A stretch of 64,000 nucleotides of DNA from Toxotes chatareus (lineage: Eukaryota > Chordata > Actinopteri > Toxotidae). The stretch's first letter is position 1; each line of letters opens with the position of its first letter. The notes beneath the pieces are model-generated. The model did no database searches. It was not told the DNA's origin and was given only the letters and a program-made list of their open reading frames with translations. Both the position numbers and the translations under genes were made by a program. Location: NCBI GenBank assembly GCA_016801885.1, contig CM028894.1:9865241-9929240 (forward strand), read 5' to 3'. Shown in pieces: positions 14,219 to 24,099 of the stretch.

Positions 14219-15847
14219 CCATCTGCACATCCACAGCTACCTAATTATTCCACAGCTGATCTGCTACAGGATGATGTTCGCCCTAGAGACCGACCAGATA
14301 AGCAGGGAAGCAAGAGATTTAGTTTTCTTGAAGAGTTAAGTCATTTCATGTTCAATAACAAAAAAAAAATCGCTCACATAAACAGAGCGAGCTACAAGTT
14401 TCTTCTCTCTGAATTTAAAGCACAAATCGTTCTGAGGAATTTTCCGTGTACCTCAGTCGCTATGTGGCACATCAACACCCGAGAAGGTGACAGAGGGAGC
14501 CGGATAAATCATCCTCTTGATATATGTATGCAGCATAATTGCAGTCATCAGAGGCAGCAGCCATTTTATCAGTCACAACAACAAACCCCTTGGCGTGTTG
14601 GGATAGAGAACACACAACACTCAGTTGGTTGACAAAGTGCCACTAATCTCTCTTTCCATTTTTCAGTGTGATAGCTACTGTACATGCCTTGCTCCGGGGA
14701 ATAAATGAAAAGGAGATGTTTGGAGGGGGGGAGCAGGAAGTATATGTGGGTGGCACACTGGTGTCAACATCAGACATTTGCAAAAAAAAAGGCTGGCCTA
14801 TAGTAGGTGCGATGGTAACAGCTGCTGAGACGCCAGAAGCACCCGGGTGGAATAAATACATTAACCTGGTTAGCTATGGAAAAGCATGCATTTGGAGGGT
14901 GTGTGTGTGTAAACAGGCCCGTCTCTGTGTGTCTGTGCCACACATGCTCAACGGTTTGACTTCAGGCCCTTTTTGCCCCTTTTTGTGTGTGTGTGTGTGG
15001 AACGATGAATGGCAGCCTAACTCAACAAGCTATGCCTAACCAGCCATGGCAGTGGCTGGTTGACAGTGTCTGTGTATTGCAGCTAATCAAACTCAGTGCC
15101 ACATTACAGTGCATTAACCTGAATGATAGAAAAGGCGTCCCAGTTAAAATCTATGGCCTTGAAAGGTCAATTGGGTGAAACTGAATGTTCATTTCCATAA
15201 CAATCATATCAAACGGTGAATGGCAAAAATCAGCAGTGGTGTGCCACAGCAGAGGAGGTTGCAAGAACATTTTCTCCTCTCCTTAAACACTGCCTCCGAG
15301 CTCATTGTTTTGCTTCTCCACACGCCCACCGGTCAAATCCTACCCACCACAGTGACATATTCTATTCTGTTTTGTTCCACAGCTCCTCAAACATGCTGTG
15401 GTTTCCTCCTCTTTTTCTCTCAGCTCGATCAGTGACTCTGAGAGTGTTCAGGCTTCTAAATTGCACTGAGCGCATAACAACTCACGAACGCAACTAATTA
15501 TTGATTAAACTGAAAATACCTTATCACATCTCTCGCTCGTTTGATCCTCTATTATGCCTCCTAATAGCACAGTGATGATTTTTCTTTGTACACAACAGAT
15601 TGCGATGAAATGTGAATAATTGCAATGGCCCATTAGCATTCTCCGCATTCCTCTCTACCTGCCTGACTGTACCCAGGATAAAGGGGATTTAATCAAATGA
15701 TAATGTTTATTTACAGGAAAGCCACACATGCTGGGAGGAATTTGGTTCCCATCCAGAAAACGAACTCTGAATCTAAAATGGTGTTTAATAACAGGTGTTA
15801 AATCTTTGAGTAAACACCTATGAATCAGGTTTTAAAGCTGTCACAAT

Positions 15848-15850
<3 letters not shown>

Positions 15851-15880
<30 letters not shown>
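15851..15880. repeat. (TA)15 microsatellite
   Basis: Fifteen perfect TA units followed by TTACTTTT; strongly AT-rich. Confidence 0.95.
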
Positions 15881-15883
<3 letters not shown>

Positions 15884-17619
15884 CTTTTACCAATAAAGGA
15901 TTAAATCATTCTGTGGATATGAGAGGAGCTGTTGTTAGTGATGAAGATGAAGACTCTTATCTGATGCTTGAAGCCAGCAACTGGTGTGTGTGTTGTGGGT
16001 AATGTAGGTGTATGTTGGTGTAGGAGCAATGCTAAATTGGTGAAGTACAAGAGTTTTTTTTTGTTTGATCGTTTTTTTTGTTTTGTTTTTTTGGATGTTG
16101 TATTATGAAATTCAAACCTGCCTTGACCTGGCAATACCACCAGTGTTTCCTAGGTAACCACTTCCAAAAACAGTCAGACTAACAGTCAGAAATAATAATA
16201 ATAATAATTTTATGATGTTTTTCTACCATCACGTCCACAGGGTCAGTATCTATAGCACTCGGCTCAGATTGTTGAGAAAGTCCCTTTATTCCCTCCGTCA
16301 ATGTATTAAAGCGAATTTTATATAAAGGTCTTTTTCTCAAATCCCAAATCCCTAAATCCTAAAAATTACTCTTCTGCCATGCTTAAAATTCATCCTCCCA
16401 AAGGATTTGACTAACATATTCAAGAGGTGAGGGAGTCTTTATGTAATCAGTGACTGCCGGTGTAATTTTAGGTTCACTTTAGGATTTTCCTCTTGATCAG
16501 AAAAAGCAAGCTGGGACCAAATTTAGAGGAAATCTGTGAAACAAGTGCAATCACCTCTCTCACCTATTGGAGCTATTCAAAAGAAATAAGGGAAATTCCC
16601 ACACTCAAGTTTACCAGGCGATTGCTGGTCTATGAATAATCAGATCTTCAGAGTATTTACTTTGAGACATATTTTTCCAGTGAAGGCTTTGCGACCCCTC
16701 TCAGGCCACTGAAAGACAAACATCCTCATGAGTGTCTTTTCCTTTGTCAACCAGCTCATTGTCACAGTACTATGATCAGCATGATGGGGCAGTGCTGGTG
16801 TGTCAGCAAGCACTGTCTCTGTTCTCTGAAGGTCCACACGATGATGATGAGCATTTCATCTCTGTGCCAAGTGATGAATCAGATCATTCATGATAATTCT
16901 GGCTCAAGGGACGTGCACTTGACAGCACGACAGTGGACCAGCTGCTTGCAGGGCGCACGACAATGTGGCGATGACCACGAAACAGACACTGATTTGTTGT
17001 TACAGTGCTAATTTGTGTTTGATCAGTGTCAGCCACTGAGCACCTACAGCATAACATATTAAACCTATATGTAAAAATATAATATAATAAGCTAATAAGC
17101 CTCAGGTTAAAGGGGCGACATTATTGTTTGGACTATTTGTAGCTTTGTGACGTTTACCTTTATCATGTGACGCCTGCTGCAGTTCTGAGCTATTTTTTAC
17201 TGCTCTATAAAAGAGGGAGCCTTCGAGCGGGACTTGGGGGAGTAAACATGCTGTGTACGATGTATGTTGCACTCCCTGAACTGTCACCACTGATAAACTT
17301 CTATCTATAACCCAGGAGGTTCCATCTCAGGTCTATATGTGAAGGTACACAGTAGGCAGGGTGGACTGCTCAATCACCCTCACCATAATGCCACAGTTAC
17401 CTTGGCTGCAAAGATCCTTCCCTCTGATATACTGAAGTAGCATTAAATAAGATTTGCACTGGCCCTTTGCTCAAAAGCACCTTATATATATCTGCCAGGG
17501 GGAGAAGGAGATGCTGAGTCTGCTAGTTTTTAAAACTCCCCTTACAGTGAGATTTCAAGACTCACATTCACCTCCCCCCAAAACCTACAAATAAACATAC
17601 GAAGACCATGAGATCCATT

Positions 17620-18231
17620 TGTTACAGCATTTCAGCGTTTATTTCACCATCCTTGCCTTTAAATTACATACCCAATACTAAAATACAACACAGTACTCAC
17701 CGACGTTCTACAGAGATAACCTGCTAACCAGGTAGTGCAACTTAATGCAAATCCATCAGAGGGTTAGGTCAGTCACAACATGGGTCTTGACTTTACTATG
17801 AACTAAACACAACTACATTGTGCAAGACAAATGCTAGGAAAACGATTTAACTTATTACAATGTTCAAAAGAAAAGGCCACAAAAACAATCAATATCAATA
17901 TGAGAAAACAAATATACACTATATGTACAACACCACTGTCTCTGTGTGTGGATATATTAAAGTTATACTCCACCCAAAACCTACTGTTTGACCGTCACAT
18001 CACTCACCTCCTGTAGATTTGAAATGTAGCGATAAAAAGAGAATGCTGTCCATCACAGAGCAGAGTGTCTGATATAGACATGTTTCAAGTTCACAGAAGG
18101 TGAATGTCTGCCACTCAAAAGGCAGATTTCAGGGGAGGAACGTGTGAACAAAGAGATGTGACAATTCATCTAAAAAGCAAAGAAGCCTGATAAATAGGTT
18201 ATTAGAGTCGAAAAATATATAATAATTCAAA
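17620..18231 (-). other. ifrd1: ifrd1 3' untranslated region
   Basis: The region runs from the TAA to the first AATAAA on the minus strand, at 17643-17638, which is followed by a GT-rich stretch near 17,555-17,590. It is AT-rich. The part near 17,957-18,050 resembles a dispersed fish element beginning TTAAAGTTATACTCCACCC on the plus strand, so the UTR may have absorbed a repeat. The end position is a prediction. Confidence 0.5.
17638..17643 (-). terminator. ifrd1: Polyadenylation signal of ifrd1
   Basis: The minus strand reads AATAAA about 590 nt beyond the stop codon. It is the first canonical hexamer after the TAA, with a G/T-rich element downstream. Confidence 0.55.
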
Positions 18232-18318
18232 TTAAAATTCTCCCACATCCACCCTCTTGTCCCTGAACTTGCTTCTGGCCTTGGTCCGAGCCTTGAATGC
18301 AGCCGAGTTGTGGAGATG
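18232..18318 (-). CDS. ifrd1: ifrd1 terminal coding exon 12
   Basis: Encodes residues 401-428, HLHNSAAFKARTKARSKFRD then KRVDVGEF, followed by TAA at 18234-18232. The acceptor is TTTTCCAG. The basic AFKARTKARSK tail is a conserved IFRD C-terminal signature. Confidence 0.96.
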   Translation of the reverse strand, partial: HLHNSAAFKARTKARSKFRDKRVDVGEF

Positions 18319-21300
18319 CTGGAAAAGGAGATGAGCGAAGCATTAGAACAGATAAATAACTAAAGGTATTTATGCTGTATGGATAAACAAAGCCACCACA
18401 TGGCAAGGTTTTAAAATAAATAAGTGAAATACTGGTAAACTGTAGTATACGTACCCTTTCAAAGCGAGATATTTTCATTGCCTTCATTGTAGCTGAATCA
18501 ACCAGAATAGGTGGTCCCAGTTCAAACACGTCTCTGATGAATTCATTTGCCTGGTTTAAATAAAAACTCATTAAGAAAACAATTCTATCAATATTCAGCA
18601 TATTACACTCTAAGTATAAAACAGACTGAACAGCGACCTACTTTTAAATACTGTTTACAGTGTTATGTAGTGTGAAATATGTTTAATTGTCACATCTTTA
18701 CTTGTGAAATGTTGTAGTTTTCCATGAGCTCTGGCTCCCGGCCAGATCACACCTCCCCAACCTGCTATTTCTAATGTGTTTTTCTCTCTACAATACACAA
18801 CATTATCCAAAATCAAGCTGTACGTGTTGTCTTCCTCTATAAGGCAGGTCTACGGCGTCTTCCTGATGTTTTAGTGCTGAGTCAGTGCAGGATAAAAGAG
18901 CTCATGTTACATATCTACAGTCTGACAGAGACACATGCTGTACATGACAACAGTATTTGATAAGTCATTAAACAGATACCTGTAGGTGGTAGTTCATCCC
19001 AGAGCCCACGAACTCTCTGAAGGCATCGTATGTCCTCTTTTTGACCCAACTGTCAATGGTCATGCGCTCTGTCCCAAAGCGAATGGTCTCAGACTGGAAG
19101 TCGCCCTCCTGGGAAAACACAGAGGAAGCAGGGAGTTAAAACACCTTAAACATAAATTAAAAAAAAAAACTAAAGCTATACAAGAGTCTGTCAACTGACA
19201 CTCACCTCAACAGCCTTGAGCACGTCCCTGAACACAGACCGCTGCTTCCTCTTGTCCGTCTTGGCTCTGTGCTTGTTGCAGTCTGTGGCCAAAGCGTTCA
19301 GTTTGTCACACAGTTCATCCCAGTCGTCAAACTCAAAGTCCTGAAGGGACACAAAGACAGAATTTCTGCATTCAAGACCAACGGGAATGTCTTTGAAAAA
19401 TTAGAAATCACACGGCAGACACACACATAAAAATAAACTGTTTATCAAATTCAGCCACACTGTCATGCACACATGCAAATTAAGTTTAAAAAAAAAAAAA
19501 CTAACTAAAATTACACTGGCTTTTGCATCCAACAACAGTAATTAAGTCCCAACTTTAGTCCAGCTGACTGCACTGCACTACAGGAATGACAAGCAGCAGA
19601 TTAAACACAATAGACGTGAACTTACAGAGTTCATGTCTCTGGCCAGCTCAAAGAGCAGGGCAATGGTCTCCCCTGCAGCAATTCTCATGTTGACATCCTC
19701 ACTCTCCAGCAACTTTGGCAGTTTGGGCAGGTATCTGCACAACAAAACACATGCATGTATAAAAGATGTATATATTCATTCTGACATTATAAAGTGCTTA
19801 TCTGAGACTGGGCTGCAGCACAAAAAAAACAACAACAACAACAAAAAAAAAAAAAACTTAACAGCAACTGTGAAAAAGGTCTTTACTTGCGCAGGATGTC
19901 TTTGAGCTGACTGGCAGTGCAGATGGTGAGCAGCAGTGCCCAAGACAGCAGGGCGTTGGTGTAGAGCTGGCTTGTCTGGGGACTGATCGAAGGACAGGTA
20001 CCATCCACCCTCGCGCAGGACCGGGTGAACAGGTTCTCAAAGCACTCCATGGTGGCATGCACGTCCTAGGGCAGGAAGCAGCAAAGATCGTATGAACACT
20101 GGAGTTTGCAATGCAAAATGGCTGGAAGTGTTTGAGAACAACACCAGTCATCACAAATGTGTTTACAACTTTATGACTAATTTCTCGAGACACGTTTTAA
20201 GCTGAGCTGCCAGTGCTGTTGACATCATGAATGTTGTGAGTGGATGAGGCAAAATGTCAGAACCAATAATGAGCACAAACATATGACTGACAACAGATTG
20301 TAAAAGAGACTTCAGTGCTGCTCGCCCTGAAGCCCAGAAGTGTCACACCACAGAAAAGACTCCAAAAGTGATCAAGAACTTACCAGAATGTCATCTTCTG
20401 CAACTAAAGTACAGAGGCCCAGACTTGTCGCCACCTATTACAGAAGCAAAGAGACTTTCATTCAGCTGGCTCTTCCCACCTGTCAAACATGCATTCTTCT
20501 ATGGTACCTGCACAGATCATCACAATGTAAACCAGGTACTCACAGCCTGTCGGGCTTGTATGTTGGCTGATCCATCTGCCAGGATGTTTTTGAAGATGGG
20601 TTTCAGGGTTTTCAGCACCTCCTCGCTCTCGATGCCCGATCCCAGCTGAATGCATAGCAGGCAGGCTAAAGAAGCTGCTGCTCGCTGCTCCTCACCTTTG
20701 CCTGACAGCGAGAGGGGAAGGCATTCATTTGCCGCAAGTAGAATTAAAGATAAAAATAAAGATATTCCACTAGACCTGTCATTCAGAAATAGACCCTATT
20801 CAAATAAAACACCACAGGACTTGCATGCAAAACATTATGTAGCTTATGTATTAAACCCCTGCACTTCACCACTTTTCAGACCGTCATTAAGAACCACTGA
20901 TATTGTCAGACTACTACAACACCCATCTGCTGACACGGATTGTGCTGTGGCACTGGAGAGCAAGACCAAACAGTTCAAGTACCTTTCTTGAGGCAGCGTT
21001 CGATGCTGTCTGTGATGGTCATCCTTCTCTCTGAGATGAACTCATACAGGATCCGTGTGGCCATCGCCGTCTTAAGCCCATCCAGTGCCCCCTGTCTGGT
21101 CTTAGCACTGAGAAAACATACACAAACATTCCTTTACTGCTTTATCCAACCTGACTGAAAACGACAAAATTAGCCCTAGTAAAGAATATATGCAATTTTT
21201 TTTTTGTAACAGTCATGTTGTGAGCCAATATTTTATTGGTAATTTAATCCTCAATGATACCTTTGTCCTGTGACTGACAGTTGCACAGTTGAAATTCAGG

Positions 21301-23768
21301 CTACCCATCCCAGAAATAAGGCTTTGGACTGTATTAGTTACACTTACTTAAAATGTATGTTGTTGAGAGCTATTTGTCAGTATTATTGACAATACCACAC
21401 ATCTTTTTGTGTAACATTACTTATAATGCACAACCGTAGAGCAAAAACATTGGCAATTACATCCTTAGTGCCGAAAAGAGTCCTTAAAATTACCTAAACC
21501 TGGAATGTTTTTCACAGTCCTCTACAATGTCTGCTATCAGAGAGCGTTGCAGAAGCGTGAAACTCTGCACAGACTTGCAATAAGACTGCGTGCCAAAATC
21601 AGATAACGTGTTTAGACTATTACAAACCACAAGGCACAAGTTTTTACCTCTTATCCACAGTGTTGTCTATGAACCCCTTCAGCTTATACTGGAAATCCTC
21701 CTGGGCTGTGTCCTCACTGGCCTCTCCACCTGGAAACACAGCAAGATGTGGTAAATGGACACTCATCTCATGTGCACAAGAGTAAAGATATGATACACTT
21801 CCTTGTCCTCATGGGGAAATTTGTCTTAGACTCAAGTGCTACACACATGTAACGATCTACAATACAAGTTACTCAACATAAAGATAAATTACACTTGTTA
21901 CAGTGGGGTCCTCCAGCCTTCATGGACAAATCCATCCCGAGGCGTACACACAAACCTACCTTCATCTGCTACACTGGTGGTGTCACTGAAGCTGCTGCAA
22001 TGACTGAGGGTCTCAATGGAGGCGTCCTCATCACTGAAAGGCTGCACATTTCCATGCTGCCCCCCTGAAAAAGAAAGGAAAAAAAATTCTAATTAAATCA
22101 AATGTATTAGTACAGTGCAGCAGGGATGTGTGAATCTCTTATATAAGCCAAGATCCACACAGGTAGTGTAGCAAATACGGCTGTTATCTAATCAGTTTTA
22201 TGTCCTTTGCATGCCTTATCCTTCTGTACTTTCATTATCTCATATGGAAAATGCACCAAGTCGTCAAGGTCAGGGGCAAGCCATACTTCTGACGGCTCTG
22301 CAAACACAACATTATGTTCAGGCTGAAGGGACACAGGTCGAGATAAGCTAACTGACGTGACATGACATAGACGCTTACAGCATTTGCTGTTCAGAATGGA
22401 CAAGTGCAGTTTTGGTACAACCCCGAAACAAAAAAAAATTAGTGCCCACGTGTCATGGAGGGAAAGGAGGAAGCAAGTTTGCCATTTGTTTGAAAACATC
22501 TAGAATAGCGTTAGCTGGAATGGAAAACTTCACAACACACAATATTTGTATGGTTGCCATGTTGTGTGTATTGTTTGAAAGGTCTTCCTGAAAACAAAGT
22601 GAGTGTGGGAGAGTTGTGAAAATTCACAGCTAAGAAGTGTGAAAATCTTGAATCAATCCCCTTTTCCAATTCTTAAACTGTTTGAATTTGTTAGTCATGA
22701 GATACATTCAATAAAGGAAGAACAAAAAACATAATGTGTAGGAAACTGAATACTCAGTGGCTGTGCATTGTAGCCAAACTGTGGCTCAACAGGCGTCTCT
22801 GCTTTGACCTGAATTCAACTCTGGAAGACATGTTTGTAAGCTTATCTGTCTGAACGGGTTTAAGCGTAGTCACAAGCAAGAATAGGCGTACTCGAATATT
22901 TCAAGAAATTATAAATACTACAGGAGCCACCAGCTGATTTAAAATTGCCATTTTATCCACCTAATAGATGCTATATCTACGTGTATGTGTTGACGTGGAC
23001 TCTTCCCCCTCCACAACTGATTTCTGAGAACCGGGCGCCGCCTCTTTTCCACCCCGCTCCCACAAGTCCAAAATGTCCGCCTTCAGTCTCGAAACAATAA
23101 TAACCACTTAACAAAACGACAATACCCCTCACATACTACTTTCAAGTCAGCCAGCATTTATCGGAATACATACCAGTAGCCACAAATTCGGCTACAGTTT
23201 AAATTGAGGTCAATCTATAGACAAGACGACCTCACACTGCAAAGTTCGAGCTAACGTTGGGTTTCTGTTTTGTAAACACACAAAAAAATGTTATGTATTG
23301 TAATAATGTAATAATCATGGTAAACGCTGTCATATAAATGTTAATTAAGTTAACTTCACCGACCAACTAACGCTCTGTCTTGCTAGTGCGGAGTTGGCTT
23401 TAAGCTAGCAGACGTTAGCTTATAATGTCCGACTGTTATTAAAGGCTCGTGTAGAGTCCAAATTAGTTTGTGATCATAAAACGAGTATGTCAACAAATAT
23501 AAAACAAAACAATATTGTGGTAGGATGGCACGTTTTGTCAGAAACACCGATGCTTTGTGTGACCATGGCTAGATAGCTTTGTTTTGACGTAGGCCACCCT
23601 CCAACGTTTGTAGTCCTTACTGTAAACAGATTCAACTCTAGTCAATGGACTGACAACGCGAGAGGAACTACAACTACCATCAACACGGAGCATCCGAATA
23701 AGCAAGGCCAAAGAAATGCGGCCACTCGCACACTTACCCCTGTTATTCTTCTTCTTGGTCCTTGGCAT
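18232..23768 (-). CDS. ifrd1: Interferon-related developmental regulator 1, complete 12-exon coding gene
   Basis: Twelve exons join in one frame to 428 residues: 23738-23768, 21960-22064, 21648-21729, 20983-21107, 20544-20701, 20384-20434, 19887-20065, 19626-19734, 19206-19340, 18980-19108, 18455-18550 and 18232-18318. All eleven introns start GT and end AG. The protein starts MPRTKKKNNRG and carries family landmarks: NVQPFSDEDASIET (about residues 17-30), DKSAKTRQGAL (71-81), SIERCLKKGKGEEQRAAA (107-124), VNMRIAAGETIALLFELAR (259-277), DKRKQRSVFRDVL (309-321) and the basic tail AAFKARTKARSKFRDKR (406-422). The body is the IFRD helical-repeat domain and the end is the IFRD C-terminal domain. 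SDEDASIET and the VGEF ending match IFRD1 rather than IFRD2. Family knowledge: IFRD1 (TIS7/PC4) is a stress- and growth-factor-induced nuclear/cytoplasmic co-regulator that binds SIN3/HDAC complexes; the paralogue IFRD2 binds inactive ribosomes. Human IFRD1 is about 451 residues; the shortfall is mainly a missing N-terminal Gly/Ala-rich stretch. Confidence 0.97.
18455..18550 (-). CDS. ifrd1: ifrd1 coding exon 11
   Basis: Encodes residues 369-400, ANEFIRDVFELGPPILVDSA and TMKAMKISRFER, the start of the C-terminal IFRD domain. It is in phase 0 at both ends. The acceptor is AAACCAG and the donor GTACGT. Confidence 0.95.
18980..19108 (-). CDS. ifrd1: ifrd1 coding exon 10
   Basis: Encodes residues 326-368, EGDFQSETIRFGTERMTIDS, WVKKRTYDAFREFVGSGMNY and HLQ. 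It is in phase 0 at both ends. The acceptor is TTTTCCCAG and the donor GTATCT. Confidence 0.95.
19206..19340 (-). CDS. ifrd1: ifrd1 coding exon 9
   Basis: Encodes residues 281-325, DFEFDDWDELCDKLNALATD, CNKHRAKTDKRKQRSVFRDV and LKAVE. It is in phase 0 at both ends. The acceptor is CCCTTCAG and the donor GTGAGT. Confidence 0.95.
19626..19734 (-). CDS. ifrd1: ifrd1 coding exon 8
   Basis: Completes Lys244 and encodes residues 245-280, YLPKLPKLLESEDVNMRIAA then GETIALLFELARDMNS. This is the most conserved stretch of the IFRD repeat domain. The acceptor is TTGTGCAG and the donor GTAAG. Confidence 0.95.
19887..20065 (-). CDS. ifrd1: ifrd1 coding exon 7
   Basis: Encodes residues 185-243, DVHATMECFENLFTRSC through ALLSWALLLTICTASQL to DILR, plus two bases of Lys244. 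The acceptor is GCCCTAG and the donor GTAAAG. The SWALLLTIC core is an IFRD family hallmark. Confidence 0.95.
20384..20434 (-). CDS. ifrd1: ifrd1 coding exon 6 (51 nt)
   Basis: Encodes the 17 residues VATSLGLCTLVAEDDIL, a helix of the repeat domain, in phase 0 at both ends. The acceptor is GTAATAG and the donor GTAAGT. It is the shortest internal exon, and skipping it would delete exactly 17 residues without a frameshift. Confidence 0.95.
20544..20701 (-). CDS. ifrd1: ifrd1 coding exon 5
   Basis: Completes Gly115 and encodes residues 116-167, including KGEEQRAAASLACLLCIQLG and the SEEVLKTLKPIFKNILADGS helix pair, ending IQARQA. The donor is GTGAGT. The phase changes from 1 to 0. Confidence 0.95.
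20983..21107 (-). CDS. ifrd1: ifrd1 coding exon 4
   Basis: Completes Ser73 and encodes AKTRQGALDGLKTAMATR, YEFISERRMTITDSIERCLKK and one base of Gly115. This is the strongly conserved start of the helical-repeat domain. The acceptor is TTTTCTCAG and the donor GTACTT. Confidence 0.95.
21648..21729 (-). CDS. ifrd1: ifrd1 coding exon 3
   Basis: Encodes residues 46-72 (GGEASEDTAQEDFQYKL, then KGFIDNTVDK) plus two bases of Ser73. The acceptor is CCAG and the donor GTAAAA. The frame enters in phase 1 and leaves in phase 2, matching exons 2 and 4. Confidence 0.95.
21798..21900. mobile_element. SINE/LINE-tail-like relic in ifrd1 intron 2
   Basis: The stretch TCCTCATGGGGAAATTTGTC followed by AC-rich low-complexity sequence resembles the 3' portion of abundant fish retroposons. 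There is no coding capacity. Recognition is by resemblance only. Confidence 0.35.
21960..22064 (-). CDS. ifrd1: ifrd1 coding exon 2
   Basis: A TTTCTTTTTCAG acceptor precedes the exon. It encodes residues 11-45 (GGQHGNVQPFSDEDASIET, then a Ser-rich acidic stretch ending VADE) plus one base of codon 46. The donor is GTAGG. The 105-nt length is a multiple of three and its phase (1) is the same at both ends, so skipping it would keep the frame. Confidence 0.95.
22065..23737 (-). other. ifrd1: ifrd1 intron 1 with a GC-richer patch
   Basis: This 1,673-nt intron separates the short first coding exon from exon 2. Most of it is AT-rich, but 23,005-23,095 is GC-richer with several CpGs (CCGGGCGCCGCC core) and could hold an alternative promoter or first exon. 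A 103-codon minus-strand frame at 22188-22499 matches no protein I recognise and I regard it as chance. Confidence 0.5.
23738..23768 (-). CDS. ifrd1: ifrd1 coding exon 1
   Basis: The ATG at 23768-23766 opens MPRTKKKNNR plus the first base of codon 11. The donor is GTAAG at 23737. This is the first ATG downstream of the 5' leader uORF, and a basic N-terminus is usual for the family. Confidence 0.93.
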
Positions 23769-23802
23769 TTTCGTGCAGATAAATGTAAAAGTTAATCAAA
23801 AA

Positions 23803-23925
23803 TCAGCCAATACACGACCAGCTTTTATTGTATTGTCTCGTAAAATGAAAATATTCCCGTGGCACAGTGGATAAAAAGGAATTGAAAGCGATCTTGGAGA
23901 TAGACTGTTGGCCGAGACGATACAT
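23803..23925 (-). CDS. Upstream ORF (40 codons) in the ifrd1 5' leader
   Basis: The ATG at 23925-23923 has A at -3 and starts a 40-residue frame (MYRLGQQSISKIAFN..., ending KSWSCIG) that stops at TGA 23805-23803, 34 nt before the ifrd1 ATG. It is the only ATG on the minus strand between the start predicted from the TATA box and the ifrd1 start codon. The frame is real; translation is inference. Mammalian IFRD1 mRNA is known to carry a uORF that destabilises it until eIF2-alpha phosphorylation relieves the effect, which makes a regulatory role likely. The sequence may act by being translated rather than through its peptide. Confidence 0.6.
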   Translation of the reverse strand: MYRLGQQSISKIAFNSFLSTVPREYFHFTRQYNKSWSCIG

Positions 23926-23971
23926 TTTCCCTCAAAAAACCAGGGCTGCGTAAGCACAGAGAGACTCTGAG

Positions 23972-23979
23972 TATTTATA
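23972..23979 (-). promoter_or_regulatory. ifrd1: TATA box of ifrd1
   Basis: The minus strand reads GGTATAAATACTC, containing TATAAATA. It lies about 205 nt upstream of the ifrd1 ATG and would place transcription start near 23,940-23,950. A TATA box suits an inducible immediate-early gene such as TIS7. Confidence 0.6.
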
Positions 23980-24019
23980 CCGGCAGACATGTCACGAGGA
24001 GGTTTCCCGGCATCGCCGG

Positions 24020-24099
24020 CCAATCCGGGAAAAGGAACAAGCGTCGCGTGTGTTCGCGCGTGATGCAGCGGCCAGGACGCGGGCGCTCTGCCTCATTGG
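24020..24099 (-). promoter_or_regulatory. CCAAT boxes upstream of ifrd1 (NF-Y type)
   Basis: An inverted CCAAT is at 24020-24024 (about 75 nt upstream of the predicted start) and a forward CCAAT on the minus strand is at 24095-24099. The stretch between is CpG-rich (for example CGTCGCGTGTGTTCGCGCG at 24042-24060), as expected of a promoter. Assignment to ifrd1 rests on position. Confidence 0.5.

Larger units (their letters stand above)
1..17619. other. Intergenic region downstream of ifrd1
   Basis: I see no supported gene in this stretch. It is AT-rich, with CA/GT/GA/TA microsatellites, poly(T), repeat copies A-C, and scattered open frames of 60-158 codons that lack recognisable domains or splice context. 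A short acidic plus-strand frame near 16,736-16,893 is discussed in the findings. Distal regulatory elements cannot be excluded. Confidence 0.7.

Noticed and set aside
14165..14632. 155-codon plus-strand frame
   Set aside because: Starts over a GT microsatellite and shows no domain.
18986..19198. Plus-strand frame over ifrd1 exon 10
   Set aside because: It is the antisense shadow of a real ifrd1 exon.
23796..24023. 75-codon minus-strand frame overlapping the ifrd1 leader
   Set aside because: Its ATG lies upstream of the TATA box, so it is unlikely to be in the mRNA; the 40-codon uORF at 23803-23925 is the better candidate.
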